64,000 bases of DNA. It comes from Sphingomonadales bacterium. Its GTDB lineage: Bacteria > Pseudomonadota > Alphaproteobacteria > Sphingomonadales > Sphingomonadaceae. The stretch is from positions 1-64,000 of the forward strand of contig JAIXYT010000047.1 of assembly GCA_027490095.1 (NCBI GenBank), in the 5' to 3' direction. The position numbers and the translations under genes were made by a program. A model generated the notes under the pieces. The model was given only the letters and a program-made list of their open reading frames with translations. It searched no databases and was not told where the DNA came from. Below, piece after piece: positions 25,734 to 34,273 of this stretch (positions are counted from its first letter, which is position 1; the number at the start of each line of letters is the position of its first letter).

Positions 25734-26258
25734 TCAAGCCGCGGCGCTGTCTGCCCCGGCAGCCGGCGCAAACGAAGCCGGGCCCCGCAGCCGATGGCCG
25801 GCCGGGAAGCGCAGCAGCAGCCGGTCGCGGTCCACCGGGCCGGGAAGCACCCATTCGCCCGTGTGCTTCGCTGAAAAGCCCCAGCGCGCATAATAGGGCG
25901 CGTCGCCGATCAGCATCACCGGCAGGTGCAGCTTGTCGAGTTCGGCCAGTGCAAGATCCATCAACCGCGCGCCGATCCGCTCGCCCCGCCGCGTCGGGTG
26001 CGACACCAGCGGGCCCAGCAGGGCAATGGGGCGGCTCCCCCTGGGGTGCTGCCAGTCGAGCCGCCAGGCCTCGACACTGCCGACGAGCTGCTCGCCGTCG
26101 AGCGCAACGAAGCTCGCCGGTTCGATCCGCGGCGCTCCGCTGCGCAGCAGGGCCGCCGTGCGCCGGTGTCGCGCCGGCCCGAAGCAGCTGTCCAGAAGCT
26201 CTGCCACCGCCTGGGGGGCAACGGAATCATGCGAGAGAAAGTCCACGGGCGCGTCCAT
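25734..26258 (-). CDS. GNAT family N-acetyltransferase
   Basis: A 174-residue acetyltransferase of the GNAT fold, close to YhbS-like proteins. The acetyl-CoA motif LVSHPTRRGERIGARLMDLAL (pattern R-x-x-G-x-G/A variant RRGERIG) sits around 91-111, followed by VMLIGDAPYYARWGFS, the usual beta5/alpha4 region. The start at 26258 gives the expected N-terminus. The acceptor substrate is not evident. It lies 65 bp upstream of DUF1285 on the same strand and may be cotranscribed. Confidence 0.85.
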   Translation of the reverse strand: MDAPVDFLSHDSVAPQAVAELLDSCFGPARHRRTAALLRSGAPRIEPASFVALDGEQLVGSVEAWRLDWQHPRGSRPIALLGPLVSHPTRRGERIGARLMDLALAELDKLHLPVMLIGDAPYYARWGFSAKHTGEWVLPGPVDRDRLLLRFPAGHRLRGPASFAPAAGADSAAA

Positions 26259-26316
26259 GCAGCAAGGGTGTTTCACTTGGGTGAAGAGGGGATGTCCCTT
26301 CGGAGAACCCCATGTG

Positions 26317-26391
26317 TCCGGAGACCAGGTCTCCCCGGATGGCCGCCAGCCACCCGCCCGCCGCGCTGCACCCCGGATGCGGGGCGCGCGG
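26317..26391. other. Structured gene-free segment (two strong hairpins)
   Basis: The 237-bp gap 26259-26495 holds no convincing gene. It contains GGAGAC-CAG-GTCTCC (26320-26334), extendable by TCCGG/CCGGA, and CCGCGC...CCCC-GGATGC-GGGG-C-GCGCGG (26361-26391). It could be the leader of the reverse-strand GNAT gene or a small RNA. I looked for SRP RNA and tRNA signatures and saw none. Confidence 0.4.
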
Positions 26392-26465
26392 CGGTCAGCC
26401 GCGTCGAATAATTCGTTTGATCGCGTGCGTTTGCATGGTGCGACGCCCCATAGACACAATCATCC

Positions 26466-26493
26466 GGGAAGGAAAGACCCTTTGCACGAAGGG
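26466..26493 (-). terminator. Likely terminator after the bPH2-like membrane gene
   Basis: On the reverse strand CCCTT-CGTGCA-AAGGG (26493-26478) directly follows the stop codon and is trailed by TCTTTCCTTCCC (26477-26466). The stem is only five to six pairs and the tract is interrupted, so strength is moderate. Confidence 0.5.
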
Positions 26494-26495
26494 GC

Positions 26496-27116
26496 TTATG
26501 CCGCCTTGCTCTCCGTGTCGGCCCCATTGCCGGGCTCGGCGGGGCGGTTCAGCCAGCGCGCGCCATGTTCCTCGGCAAGCGCTGCCACGGTCAGGCCGTC
26601 GCGAATCTGCTCGAACCGCAGCCAGTCGGTGCCTTCATCCTTCAGCCGCCAGCTCAGATACATGTGTGCGGCATCGAAGCGCACCTCGGTGTCGTTCGCC
26701 CACATGTCGGCGCCGAACAGCATGGCCTCGCCGATCACCTGGCGTCCCAGCAGCACCAGCGCACGCCGGTTGGTCAGCACATAGACGGCGCGCGCCCGCG
26801 CGCTGGAGCGCAGCCAGACAGGGAGCGCGATGATCCCGATCATGCCCGCCGTCATGGCAAGGATCAGCGGAAGCGCGGTTCCATCCGGCTGCCCGGCGAA
26901 TCCCGAGCCAGACAGGTGCGGCCGGATAAGCTCGATCGCCAGCCAGCTCAGCAGTGACAGCAGGGTCAGAAACCCGGCAAGCTCCCACAGCTTGCGGGAC
27001 AGCATCGCCGGCCGGCCCTGCCACAGGATGGTCTCGCCTTCGCCCGGCGGGCTCGGCCGCCGGGTGCGGGCGACGGAAACCGCCGCTGCGTCGGAAACGG
27101 CCTCGCCCGCGCCCAT
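26496..27116 (-). CDS. Membrane protein with PH-like (bPH2) pattern
   Basis: A 206-residue protein with two membrane helices (about 50-70 and 90-112: FLTLLSLLSWLAIELI and ALPLILAMTAGMIGIIAL) followed by a soluble domain beginning ARAVYVLTNRRALVL. The pattern Y-x-(L/V)-T-N-R-R is the start of bacterial PH-like domains; GETILWQGRP before the first helix is also typical. The function is unknown. The start at 27116 is 12 bp after the thiolase stop, so it is probably the last gene of the phaC-phaA transcript. Confidence 0.75.
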   Translation of the reverse strand: MGAGEAVSDAAAVSVARTRRPSPPGEGETILWQGRPAMLSRKLWELAGFLTLLSLLSWLAIELIRPHLSGSGFAGQPDGTALPLILAMTAGMIGIIALPVWLRSSARARAVYVLTNRRALVLLGRQVIGEAMLFGADMWANDTEVRFDAAHMYLSWRLKDEGTDWLRFEQIRDGLTVAALAEEHGARWLNRPAEPGNGADTESKAA

Positions 27117-27127
27117 GGGAAGTCCGC

Positions 27128-28300
<1,173 letters not shown>

Positions 28301-28355
28301 GTGGGGTCCTTTCGCTGTCTCGCTGTCGGGCCGTCCCGCCCGCTTCCCGCCTGCT

Positions 28356-29435
28356 CTAGCCCCGGTGCAACCAGTTTGAAAGCGGCTCCCACAGGCTTTC
28401 GCGCGCCCCGCCACCCACCACCATGCCCACATGCCCCGAAGGCACGTCGCGCCGGTCGATCCCGGCCAGGCGAACCCTGGCCTCAGGCGGAACGATCCGG
28501 TCCCGCGTTGCGCCGACGTCGAGGATCGGGGCCGACAGCCGTTCGGGCGCGATGCGTTCGCCGCCGACCCGCCAGAGCCCCCGCCCGATCCGGTCGGTCC
28601 CGAAGCCGGCAACGAACAGGTCGCGCGCGGCCGGCAGGGTCAGCGGCGCGCCGCTGTTCGCCCAGTCCTCCACCGCGGCGAACCAGCCGAGGTGCGGATC
28701 GTCCGACGGGCGCCGCGAGAGCGCCTCGAACTTGGCAAGCACCGCCTCCTCGTCGAGGCTCCAGAACAGCGGGTTCAGAAGCGAGATCGGCACGGCACCC
28801 AGCCCGCGCCCCACGGGGCGGATCGCGGTCCAGGTTTCCAGCGCGCGAAGCCGCGCCTCCGGGCCGAAGCCGTCGAAATGCCAGGGCGCGGCGATCAGCG
28901 CGAGGCGCTCGAGCCGTGCGCCGAGCAACTGCCCGGCCGCAAGCGCCAGCGTTCCGCCCAGGCAATAGCCGAGCAGCCTTACGGGTCCGTCCAGCCGGGC
29001 AAGCAAGGGCATCAGCCGGGCCGACACCAGCCCGGCAAGCCCCAGCCGCCGTTCCGAGGCCTGCATCGGCCCCCAGTCCACCAGCAGCACCCTGTGGCCC
29101 TGCGCCGCGAGAAAGCGGACGAGCGAGCGCCCGGGCGCGAGATCCAGCACGGCCGGCGCATTGATGAGCGAAGGCACCACTACCAGCATCGGCCCGTCCG
29201 GTGGCCCACCCACCTGCCGCAGGCGCACGCCGCCCCGCCGCGCCACTTCGGCCATTGCCGGCATGGGCGCCGGAACCGGTGCCGCCTGGTAGCGCTTCAG
29301 CCCTTCCAGCACCGCCGCCAGCCGCTCGGGCTCGTGCCCCAGGCGCCGGCTGGCAAGCGACAGGAACAGCGGCAGGGGATGCGGCCCGCGGCCCCGCGCT
29401 TGGCGCCCCGGCTGCCGTGGTGCAGCATTAGCCAT
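28356..29435 (-). CDS. phaC: Short PHA synthase-like alpha/beta hydrolase
   Basis: A 359-residue protein with the lipase-box variant [10 protein letters not shown], in which Cys replaces Ser, as in PHA synthases. It also has [35 protein letters not shown], and near the C-terminus the catalytic Asp region ([12 protein letters not shown]) and His in [10 protein letters not shown]. This order matches class III-like PhaC or the compact PhaC-related hydrolases of sphingomonads. It is much shorter than class I synthases (about 590 aa) and no phaE is visible. It starts 108 bp from the divergent phaR. Confidence 0.75.
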   Translation of the reverse strand: MANAAPRQPGRQARGRGPHPLPLFLSLASRRLGHEPERLAAVLEGLKRYQAAPVPAPMPAMAEVARRGGVRLRQVGGPPDGPMLVVVPSLINAPAVLDLAPGRSLVRFLAAQGHRVLLVDWGPMQASERRLGLAGLVSARLMPLLARLDGPVRLLGYCLGGTLALAAGQLLGARLERLALIAAPWHFDGFGPEARLRALETWTAIRPVGRGLGAVPISLLNPLFWSLDEEAVLAKFEALSRRPSDDPHLGWFAAVEDWANSGAPLTLPAARDLFVAGFGTDRIGRGLWRVGGERIAPERLSAPILDVGATRDRIVPPEARVRLAGIDRRDVPSGHVGMVVGGGARESLWEPLSNWLHRG

Positions 29436-29543
29436 TGTGCACCCCGGCGCGTGGCGGGACGGGCCGTTTCCAACCGATTTGCGGGCCTATGCTGCACATG
29501 CTAAGTCTGGCGCGAGCCTCCCTGCCTTTCGAAATGGAACCCC

Positions 29544-30128
29544 ATGCCAACGAGCCCCGCCCCCGAAGGCGATGTCGCCCCGATCATCATCAAGAAATAC
29601 GCGAATCGCCGCCTCTATGACACCGAAAGTTCCAGCTACATCACGCTGGAACATCTCTCCGCGATGACCCGCAAGGGCCGCGAGTTCAAGGTGGTCGACG
29701 CCAAGTCCGGCGACGACATCACCCACAGCGTGCTGACCCAGATCATCGTCGAGGAGGAAAACCGCGGCACCACCCTGCTGCCGGTCAGCTTCCTCCGCCA
29801 GCTGATCGCCATGTACGGCGACCAGATGCAGGCGATGGTGCCGCATTATCTGGAGGCCTCGATGGAGGCGTTCCGCCGCAACCAGGAGCAGGTGCGCAGC
29901 ACCATGATGGGCATGATGGCAGGCGGCTCCAACCCGTTCGAGGCACTCGCCCGGCAGAACATGGCGATGATGAAGGCCGCCACCGACATGTGGGCAACCG
30001 GGGCCGTCCCCAAGGCAGACACGCCGGCCGAACCAGCTGCAAAGGCCGGCGCGGGCGAGGATGTGAAGGCGCTGAAGGAAGAGCTGCGCGCGCTCCAGGC
30101 CAAGATCGACAATCTCGTCAAGGACTGA
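29544..30128 (+). CDS. phaR: Polyhydroxyalkanoate synthesis regulator PhaR
   Basis: A 194-residue PHA-responsive repressor. The N-terminal DNA-binding domain (about 10-75) shows IIIKKYANRRLYDTESSSYITLEHL, diagnostic for PhaR. A second conserved block (QLIAMYGDQMQAMVPHYLEASMEAF) and a C-terminal coiled segment (VKALKEELRALQAKIDNLV) follow. In other bacteria PhaR represses phasin and phaR genes and is released by binding PHA. TGC/GCA-rich motifs at 29420-29427 and 29489-29500 in the divergent gap are possible operators. The following dehydrogenase starts 3 bp downstream. Confidence 0.95.
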   Translation: MPTSPAPEGDVAPIIIKKYANRRLYDTESSSYITLEHLSAMTRKGREFKVVDAKSGDDITHSVLTQIIVEEENRGTTLLPVSFLRQLIAMYGDQMQAMVPHYLEASMEAFRRNQEQVRSTMMGMMAGGSNPFEALARQNMAMMKAATDMWATGAVPKADTPAEPAAKAGAGEDVKALKEELRALQAKIDNLVKD

Positions 30129-30131
30129 GCC

Positions 30132-31529
30132 TTGTCCGACAGGCTCAGCCGCGCGCTTGCCGAGCTGCCGCCCGACATCGTCCGGACGGCAGCGGCAGAC
30201 CTGGCCCCGCATCTGACGGACTGGCGCGGCCAGAAGACGGGTGCGGCGGATGCGCTGCTGCTGCCCCGCAACACGGCCGATGTCGTCGCGATCGTCCGGT
30301 GGGCAGCGCGGCACGGCGTTGCGATCGTGCCCCAGGGCGGGAACACCGGGCTCGTCGGGGGCAGCGTCCCCGAGCCCGCGATGTCGCGCCCGACCATCCT
30401 GCTGTCGCTGCGCCGGATGAACGCGATCGAGGCGGTCGATCCCGCCGGCCTGTCGCTGCGCGCAGGCGCCGGGGCCATCCTGGCCGATGTCCATGCTGCA
30501 GCAGAAAGGGCGGGCTGCCGCTTTCCCCTGTCACTCGGCGCCAAGGGCAGCGCCACGCTCGGCGGGCTGGTGTCTACCAACGCGGGCGGCGTGCAGGTGC
30601 TCCGCCACGGCACCATGCGCGCACTGGTGCGGGGGCTGGAGGCCGTGCTGCCCGACGGTTCGGTGCTCGACCAGCTCTCGGCCCTCGCGAAGGACAACAC
30701 CGGTTACGACCTGAAGCAGATGCTGGTCGGCGCCGAAGGCACGCTGGGCATCGTCACCCGCGTCGTGCTGCGCCTCGCACCTGCACAAGGGTGGCGCAGC
30801 ATCGCCTGGGTCGGTTTGGGGTCGCCCGATGCGGCGCTCGCATTGCTGCAGAGGCTGCGGCGGGGCGCGGGGGAGTCCATCGAGAGCTTCGAGCTGATCT
30901 CGGCTGCCGCGCACGACCTGGTGTTGCAGCATCTGCCCGGGGCGCGCCCGCCGCTGACGACATCGCACCCCTGGCATGCCCTGATCGAGCTGGAGGCAGA
31001 CAGCAGCATTCTCGAAGCCCTCCTTGCCGAGGCGCTTGCAGCCGGCGAGATCGCCGACGCGGCCCTCGCGGCATCGGGCGCGCAGGGCGACGCCTTCTGG
31101 GCGTTGCGCGAAGCCATTCCCGAGGCCGAGAAGCGCGAGGGCGGGGCAGTCAAGAACGACATTTCGGTCGCGGTGGCCGACATCGGCACCTTCCACGCCC
31201 GCGCAGAGGAGATGCTGGCGGCCGAATTCCCGGGCAGCCGGCCCTTCGTCTTCGGCCACCTGGGCGACGGCAACCTGCACTGGAACATCCGCGCTCCGCT
31301 GGGCGCAGACCCGGCCTGGCTGAAGTCGGACGGGGAGGCCGCGCGCCGCCGGTTGCACGACCTCATCGCTGAATTCGGGGGCTCCATCTCGGCCGAACAC
31401 GGCATCGGCACCCTGAAGCGGGCCGAGCTCGGCCGGCTCGGCAATCCGGCCCGGCTGTCGGCCATGCGGGCCATCAAGGCCGCGCTTGACCCGGCAGATC
31501 TGATGAATCCCGGCAAGCTGATCCCCTGA
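30132..31529 (+). CDS. FAD-binding oxidoreductase (D-2-hydroxyacid / D-2-hydroxyglutarate dehydrogenase type)
   Basis: A 465-residue FAD-linked dehydrogenase of the GlcD/D2HGDH group. The N-terminal FAD-4 domain contains VPQGGNTGLVGGSV and SLGAKGSATLGGLVSTNAGG, and the C-terminal domain contains VFGHLGDGNLHWNI and the HGIGTLKRAEL end motif, with His residues that bind metal. It oxidises D-2-hydroxyacids such as 2-hydroxyglutarate, D-lactate or glycolate; which one is not evident. The start is TTG at 30132 with AAGGA 7 nt upstream, three bases after phaR. Confidence 0.9.
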   Translation: MSDRLSRALAELPPDIVRTAAADLAPHLTDWRGQKTGAADALLLPRNTADVVAIVRWAARHGVAIVPQGGNTGLVGGSVPEPAMSRPTILLSLRRMNAIEAVDPAGLSLRAGAGAILADVHAAAERAGCRFPLSLGAKGSATLGGLVSTNAGGVQVLRHGTMRALVRGLEAVLPDGSVLDQLSALAKDNTGYDLKQMLVGAEGTLGIVTRVVLRLAPAQGWRSIAWVGLGSPDAALALLQRLRRGAGESIESFELISAAAHDLVLQHLPGARPPLTTSHPWHALIELEADSSILEALLAEALAAGEIADAALAASGAQGDAFWALREAIPEAEKREGGAVKNDISVAVADIGTFHARAEEMLAAEFPGSRPFVFGHLGDGNLHWNIRAPLGADPAWLKSDGEAARRRLHDLIAEFGGSISAEHGIGTLKRAELGRLGNPARLSAMRAIKAALDPADLMNPGKLIP

Positions 31530-31654
31530 TGCCGGCCCCGGGAACCGGCTTGCTTGCACCCACCGGCAGGGCAGGCTAGAGCCCGCGCCAGACCGGCGCC
31601 GATGCCGCCCCCGCGGCTTCCGGCGCCTTTTTCGAACTGCAACAGGAACCCCCG

Positions 31655-32407
31655 ATGGCCAGCCAACCGAACGCCCAGCTTCCGCTTTTCTACCAGAACC
31701 TCATTCCGCTGACGTCGGACCTGCACGCAGATCATGGCATCCTCGAACGCACCGAGCTCGGCTTCGCCCGCGCGACCCACGCCGTTCCGGTCACCGTCGA
31801 CGAGTTCGTGATGGCCCAGCGCAACTATCCGATCGTCTTTTCCGACGGCCCCGAGGGCGTGCCGCTTGCGCTGGTGGGCCTTCGCGAAGGCGAGAACCTG
31901 TTCGTCGACGCCGACGGCAAGTGGACCGATGGCGCCTATGTGCCGGCCTACATCCGCCGCCACCCCTTCATGCTCGCGCGCCTGACGCCCGACGCCGACG
32001 TGCTGAGCCTTGTGTTCGACGACCAGGCCGGCCTGATCACCGCGGACGCGCCCAACAAGCTGTTCGACGCCGACAAGCAGCCCAGCGAGACCACGAAGAA
32101 CATCCTTGGCTTCTGCGAGCAGTTCGAACAGGCCGTCGCCCGCACCAAGAGCTTCATGGACGAGCTGAACAAGCTCGGCCTGCTGATGGACGGCCAGGCC
32201 CAGATCCAGAACCCCGGCATGGACCAGCCCGCCACCTTCGCCGGCTTCAAGATGATCGACGAGAAGAAGCTGCAGAACATCCGCGGAGACCAGGCCCGCA
32301 AGATGGTGCAGAACGGCATGCTGGGCCTCGTCTACGCCCACCTCTTCTCGCTGTCGCAGATCCGCAACCTGTTCACGCTGGCCAACCCCGAGCTCGCGCA
32401 GGGCTGA
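31655..32407 (+). CDS. SapC family protein
   Basis: A 250-residue soluble protein of the SapC family, named from a Campylobacter S-layer locus but widespread in alphaproteobacteria with unknown role. The family pattern is visible: FYQNLIPLTSDLHADHG, HAVPVTVDEFVMAQRNYPIVF, and PAYIRRHPFMLARL. No S-layer gene or transporter is beside it. AGGAACCCCC precedes the ATG. The 125-bp upstream gap shows no clear gene. Confidence 0.9.
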   Translation: MASQPNAQLPLFYQNLIPLTSDLHADHGILERTELGFARATHAVPVTVDEFVMAQRNYPIVFSDGPEGVPLALVGLREGENLFVDADGKWTDGAYVPAYIRRHPFMLARLTPDADVLSLVFDDQAGLITADAPNKLFDADKQPSETTKNILGFCEQFEQAVARTKSFMDELNKLGLLMDGQAQIQNPGMDQPATFAGFKMIDEKKLQNIRGDQARKMVQNGMLGLVYAHLFSLSQIRNLFTLANPELAQG

Positions 32408-32444
32408 CACGTCCGGCGGACGCTTCGGCTCTCTGGAAGGTCCG

Positions 32445-32470
32445 GCCCTGCCGCCCGCTTGCGGCAGGGC
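32445..32470. other. Perfect 10-bp hairpin between sapC and yceI genes
   Basis: GCCCTGCCGC (32445-32454), loop CCGCTT, GCGGCAGGGC (32461-32470). The stem is perfect but no T-run follows on either strand. It may terminate or stabilise the sapC transcript. Confidence 0.55.
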
Positions 32471-32527
32471 GGAGCCGCGTCTACTCTGGCGCGCGCACCG
32501 AGGATTCGATTGAGGAGCAGGGGACTT

Positions 32528-33139
32528 ATGGGCAGCTTCAGCGTTACCGCCGCACTGGCATTCCTGGCGATCGCGGCCGCGCCCGCCATGGCCCAAGGCG
32601 CCCCGATCGATGCGCCGGCCGGCGAATACACACTCGACAAGACCCACGCCAGCATCACCTGGAAGATCAAGCACCTCGGCCTTTCCAACTACACCGCGCG
32701 CTTCGCGTCTTTCGACAGCGTGCTGGTGCTGGATCCGAAGACCCCCACCAAGTCGACGATCAGCGTCACCATCGACCCGAAGTCGGTGAAGACGGACTTC
32801 CCCTTCCCCGAGAAGGAGGATTTCGACAAGGTGATCGCCGAGAAGTTCCTGATGGCGGGCGAGCATCCCACCATCACCTTCCAGTCGACGGGCCTGAAGG
32901 CGACCGGCGCCAAGACCGGCAAGCTCACGGGCAACCTCACCATGATGGGCGTGACCAAGCCGATCACGATGGACGTCACGCTCAATGGCGCGATGGTGCA
33001 CCCGTTCCGCAAGATCCCGGTCGTCGGCTTCACCGCCACCGGCAGCTTCAAGCGCTCCGACTTCGGCTCGACCGTGCTGCAGGGCCCGATCGGCGACGAG
33101 ATAACCGTGATCGTCGAGGCGGAGTTCTTCAAGAAGTGA
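32528..33139 (+). CDS. YceI family periplasmic protein
   Basis: A 203-residue secreted lipocalin-like protein that binds polyisoprenoids in studied members. A signal peptide (about 1-23, ending PAMAQG) is followed by the start of the YceI barrel, GEYTLDKTHASITWKIKHLG, then VTIDPKSVKTDFPF, HPTITFQSTG, and a final VEAEFFKK. The start at 32528 gives the signal peptide; upstream in-frame codons do not. Its last codons overlap the cytochrome b561 start (GTGA), and the pair YceI-b561 is commonly linked and may concern quinone or isoprenoid handling (inference). Confidence 0.93.
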   Translation: MGSFSVTAALAFLAIAAAPAMAQGAPIDAPAGEYTLDKTHASITWKIKHLGLSNYTARFASFDSVLVLDPKTPTKSTISVTIDPKSVKTDFPFPEKEDFDKVIAEKFLMAGEHPTITFQSTGLKATGAKTGKLTGNLTMMGVTKPITMDVTLNGAMVHPFRKIPVVGFTATGSFKRSDFGSTVLQGPIGDEITVIVEAEFFKK

Positions 33140-33720
33140 CCTCCGCGCGGAGCAGCTACAGCCGCATGGCAATCACGCTGCACTGGTTGATTGCCCTGCT
33201 GCTGATCGGGAATTTTGCCGGCGGGCTGTTCATGGGCGACCTGCTTGCCCCCAGCGCCACGCCCGAACAGAAACAGCTCGGCTTCAAGATCGTGCAGCTG
33301 CACAAGTCGATGGGGCTCACGATCCTGCTGCTCAGCCTGCTCCGGCTGGCAACCCGCCTCGTCAGCGGCACCCCGCCGCTGCCGGGGCACATGACATCGA
33401 CGGAACGGCTGCTCGCAAAGGCAACCCACTGGGCCTTCTATGCAATCATGATCCTCGTGCCTCTCACGGGCTGGATCATGGTTTCGGCAAGCCCGCTCGG
33501 CTTCCCGACCATCTGGTTCGGCCTGTTCGAGTGGCCGCACCTGCCGATCGAGACCAGCAAGGCGACCAGCGGCGCTGCCTCGGAAGCGCACGAGATCATT
33601 GCCTTTGCCGGCGCCGGCCTGTTGCTGCTGCATGTCGCGGCCGCGCTGAAGCACCAGTATCTCGACCGCGACGATGTGCTCGCCCGCATGCTGCCGCTCG
33701 TCCGCCGGAGGTCCGCATGA
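33136..33720 (+). CDS. Cytochrome b561 family membrane protein
   Basis: A 194-residue four-helix b-type cytochrome (B561/YodB-CybB type). Haem-ligating His residues lie in ITLHWLIALLL, VQLHKSMGLTILLLS, THWAFYAIM and AHEIIAFAGAGLLLLHVAAAL/KHQYLDRDD. It would transfer electrons between membrane quinol and periplasmic acceptors. The start is GTG at 33136, which overlaps the YceI stop in a GTGA; an ATG at 33166 would cut close to helix 1. It is coupled to the second YceI gene by ATGA. Confidence 0.9.
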   Translation: MTSARSSYSRMAITLHWLIALLLIGNFAGGLFMGDLLAPSATPEQKQLGFKIVQLHKSMGLTILLLSLLRLATRLVSGTPPLPGHMTSTERLLAKATHWAFYAIMILVPLTGWIMVSASPLGFPTIWFGLFEWPHLPIETSKATSGAASEAHEIIAFAGAGLLLLHVAAALKHQYLDRDDVLARMLPLVRRRSA

Positions 33721-34271
33721 TGCATCTTGCAAGGCTGCTCGTGGCGTTCGCCGTGGCGGCACCGGCCGCTGCCAGCAGCTGGGCCGTCGTCCCGGCCCAG
33801 TCCAGCCTCACATTCGCCTCCAAGTGGAATGGCGCCGACATCGAGGGGCGCTTCCCGAAGTTCACGGCGAACATCCTCTTCGATCCCGCAAAGCTCGCCG
33901 AGGCCCGCGTCGATGCCGTCATCGACCTGTCGGCCGCCACCACCGGCGACAAGACGGTGAACGGCAGCCTTCCAGGCAGCGACTGGTTCGATGTGAAAAA
34001 GGTGCCGACCGCGCGCTTTCAGGCAGCCAGCTTCACCCAGGTGAAGCCCGGCCAGTATCTGGCCAAGGGCACGCTCAGCATGCGCGGGGTCAGTGTTCCC
34101 GTCAGCCTGCCGTTCACTCTGGCAATCAACGGCAACACCGCCGTCATGACGGGGCAGACGGTTCTCGATCGCCGAAGTTTCAAGATCGGCATGGAAAGTG
34201 ACGCAGAGGGCGCATGGGTCGGCTTCCCGGTTCCGGTCAAGGTGAAGATCACAGCAGTCCGCAAGCCCTGA
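33717..34271 (+). CDS. Second YceI family periplasmic protein
   Basis: A 184-residue YceI-type protein with its own signal peptide (about 1-20, AAPAAASS cleavage). Recognisable parts are WAVVPAQSSLTFASKWNGADIEGRFPKF, the DLSAATTGD strand, VPTARFQAASFTQ, GTLSMRGVSVPVSLPF, and a final FPVPVKVKITAVRK. It is only distantly similar to the first copy, so it is a diverged paralogue rather than a recent duplication. GGAGG lies 5 nt before the ATG, and two adjacent ATGs are possible starts. The ATGA overlap ties it to cytochrome b561. Confidence 0.9.
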   Translation: MMHLARLLVAFAVAAPAAASSWAVVPAQSSLTFASKWNGADIEGRFPKFTANILFDPAKLAEARVDAVIDLSAATTGDKTVNGSLPGSDWFDVKKVPTARFQAASFTQVKPGQYLAKGTLSMRGVSVPVSLPFTLAINGNTAVMTGQTVLDRRSFKIGMESDAEGAWVGFPVPVKVKITAVRKP

Positions 34272-34273
34272 GC

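Noticed and set aside
26259-26495. SRP RNA or tRNA in the structured gap
   Set aside because: No GGAAG-type SRP core, no cloverleaf or T-loop sequence is visible.
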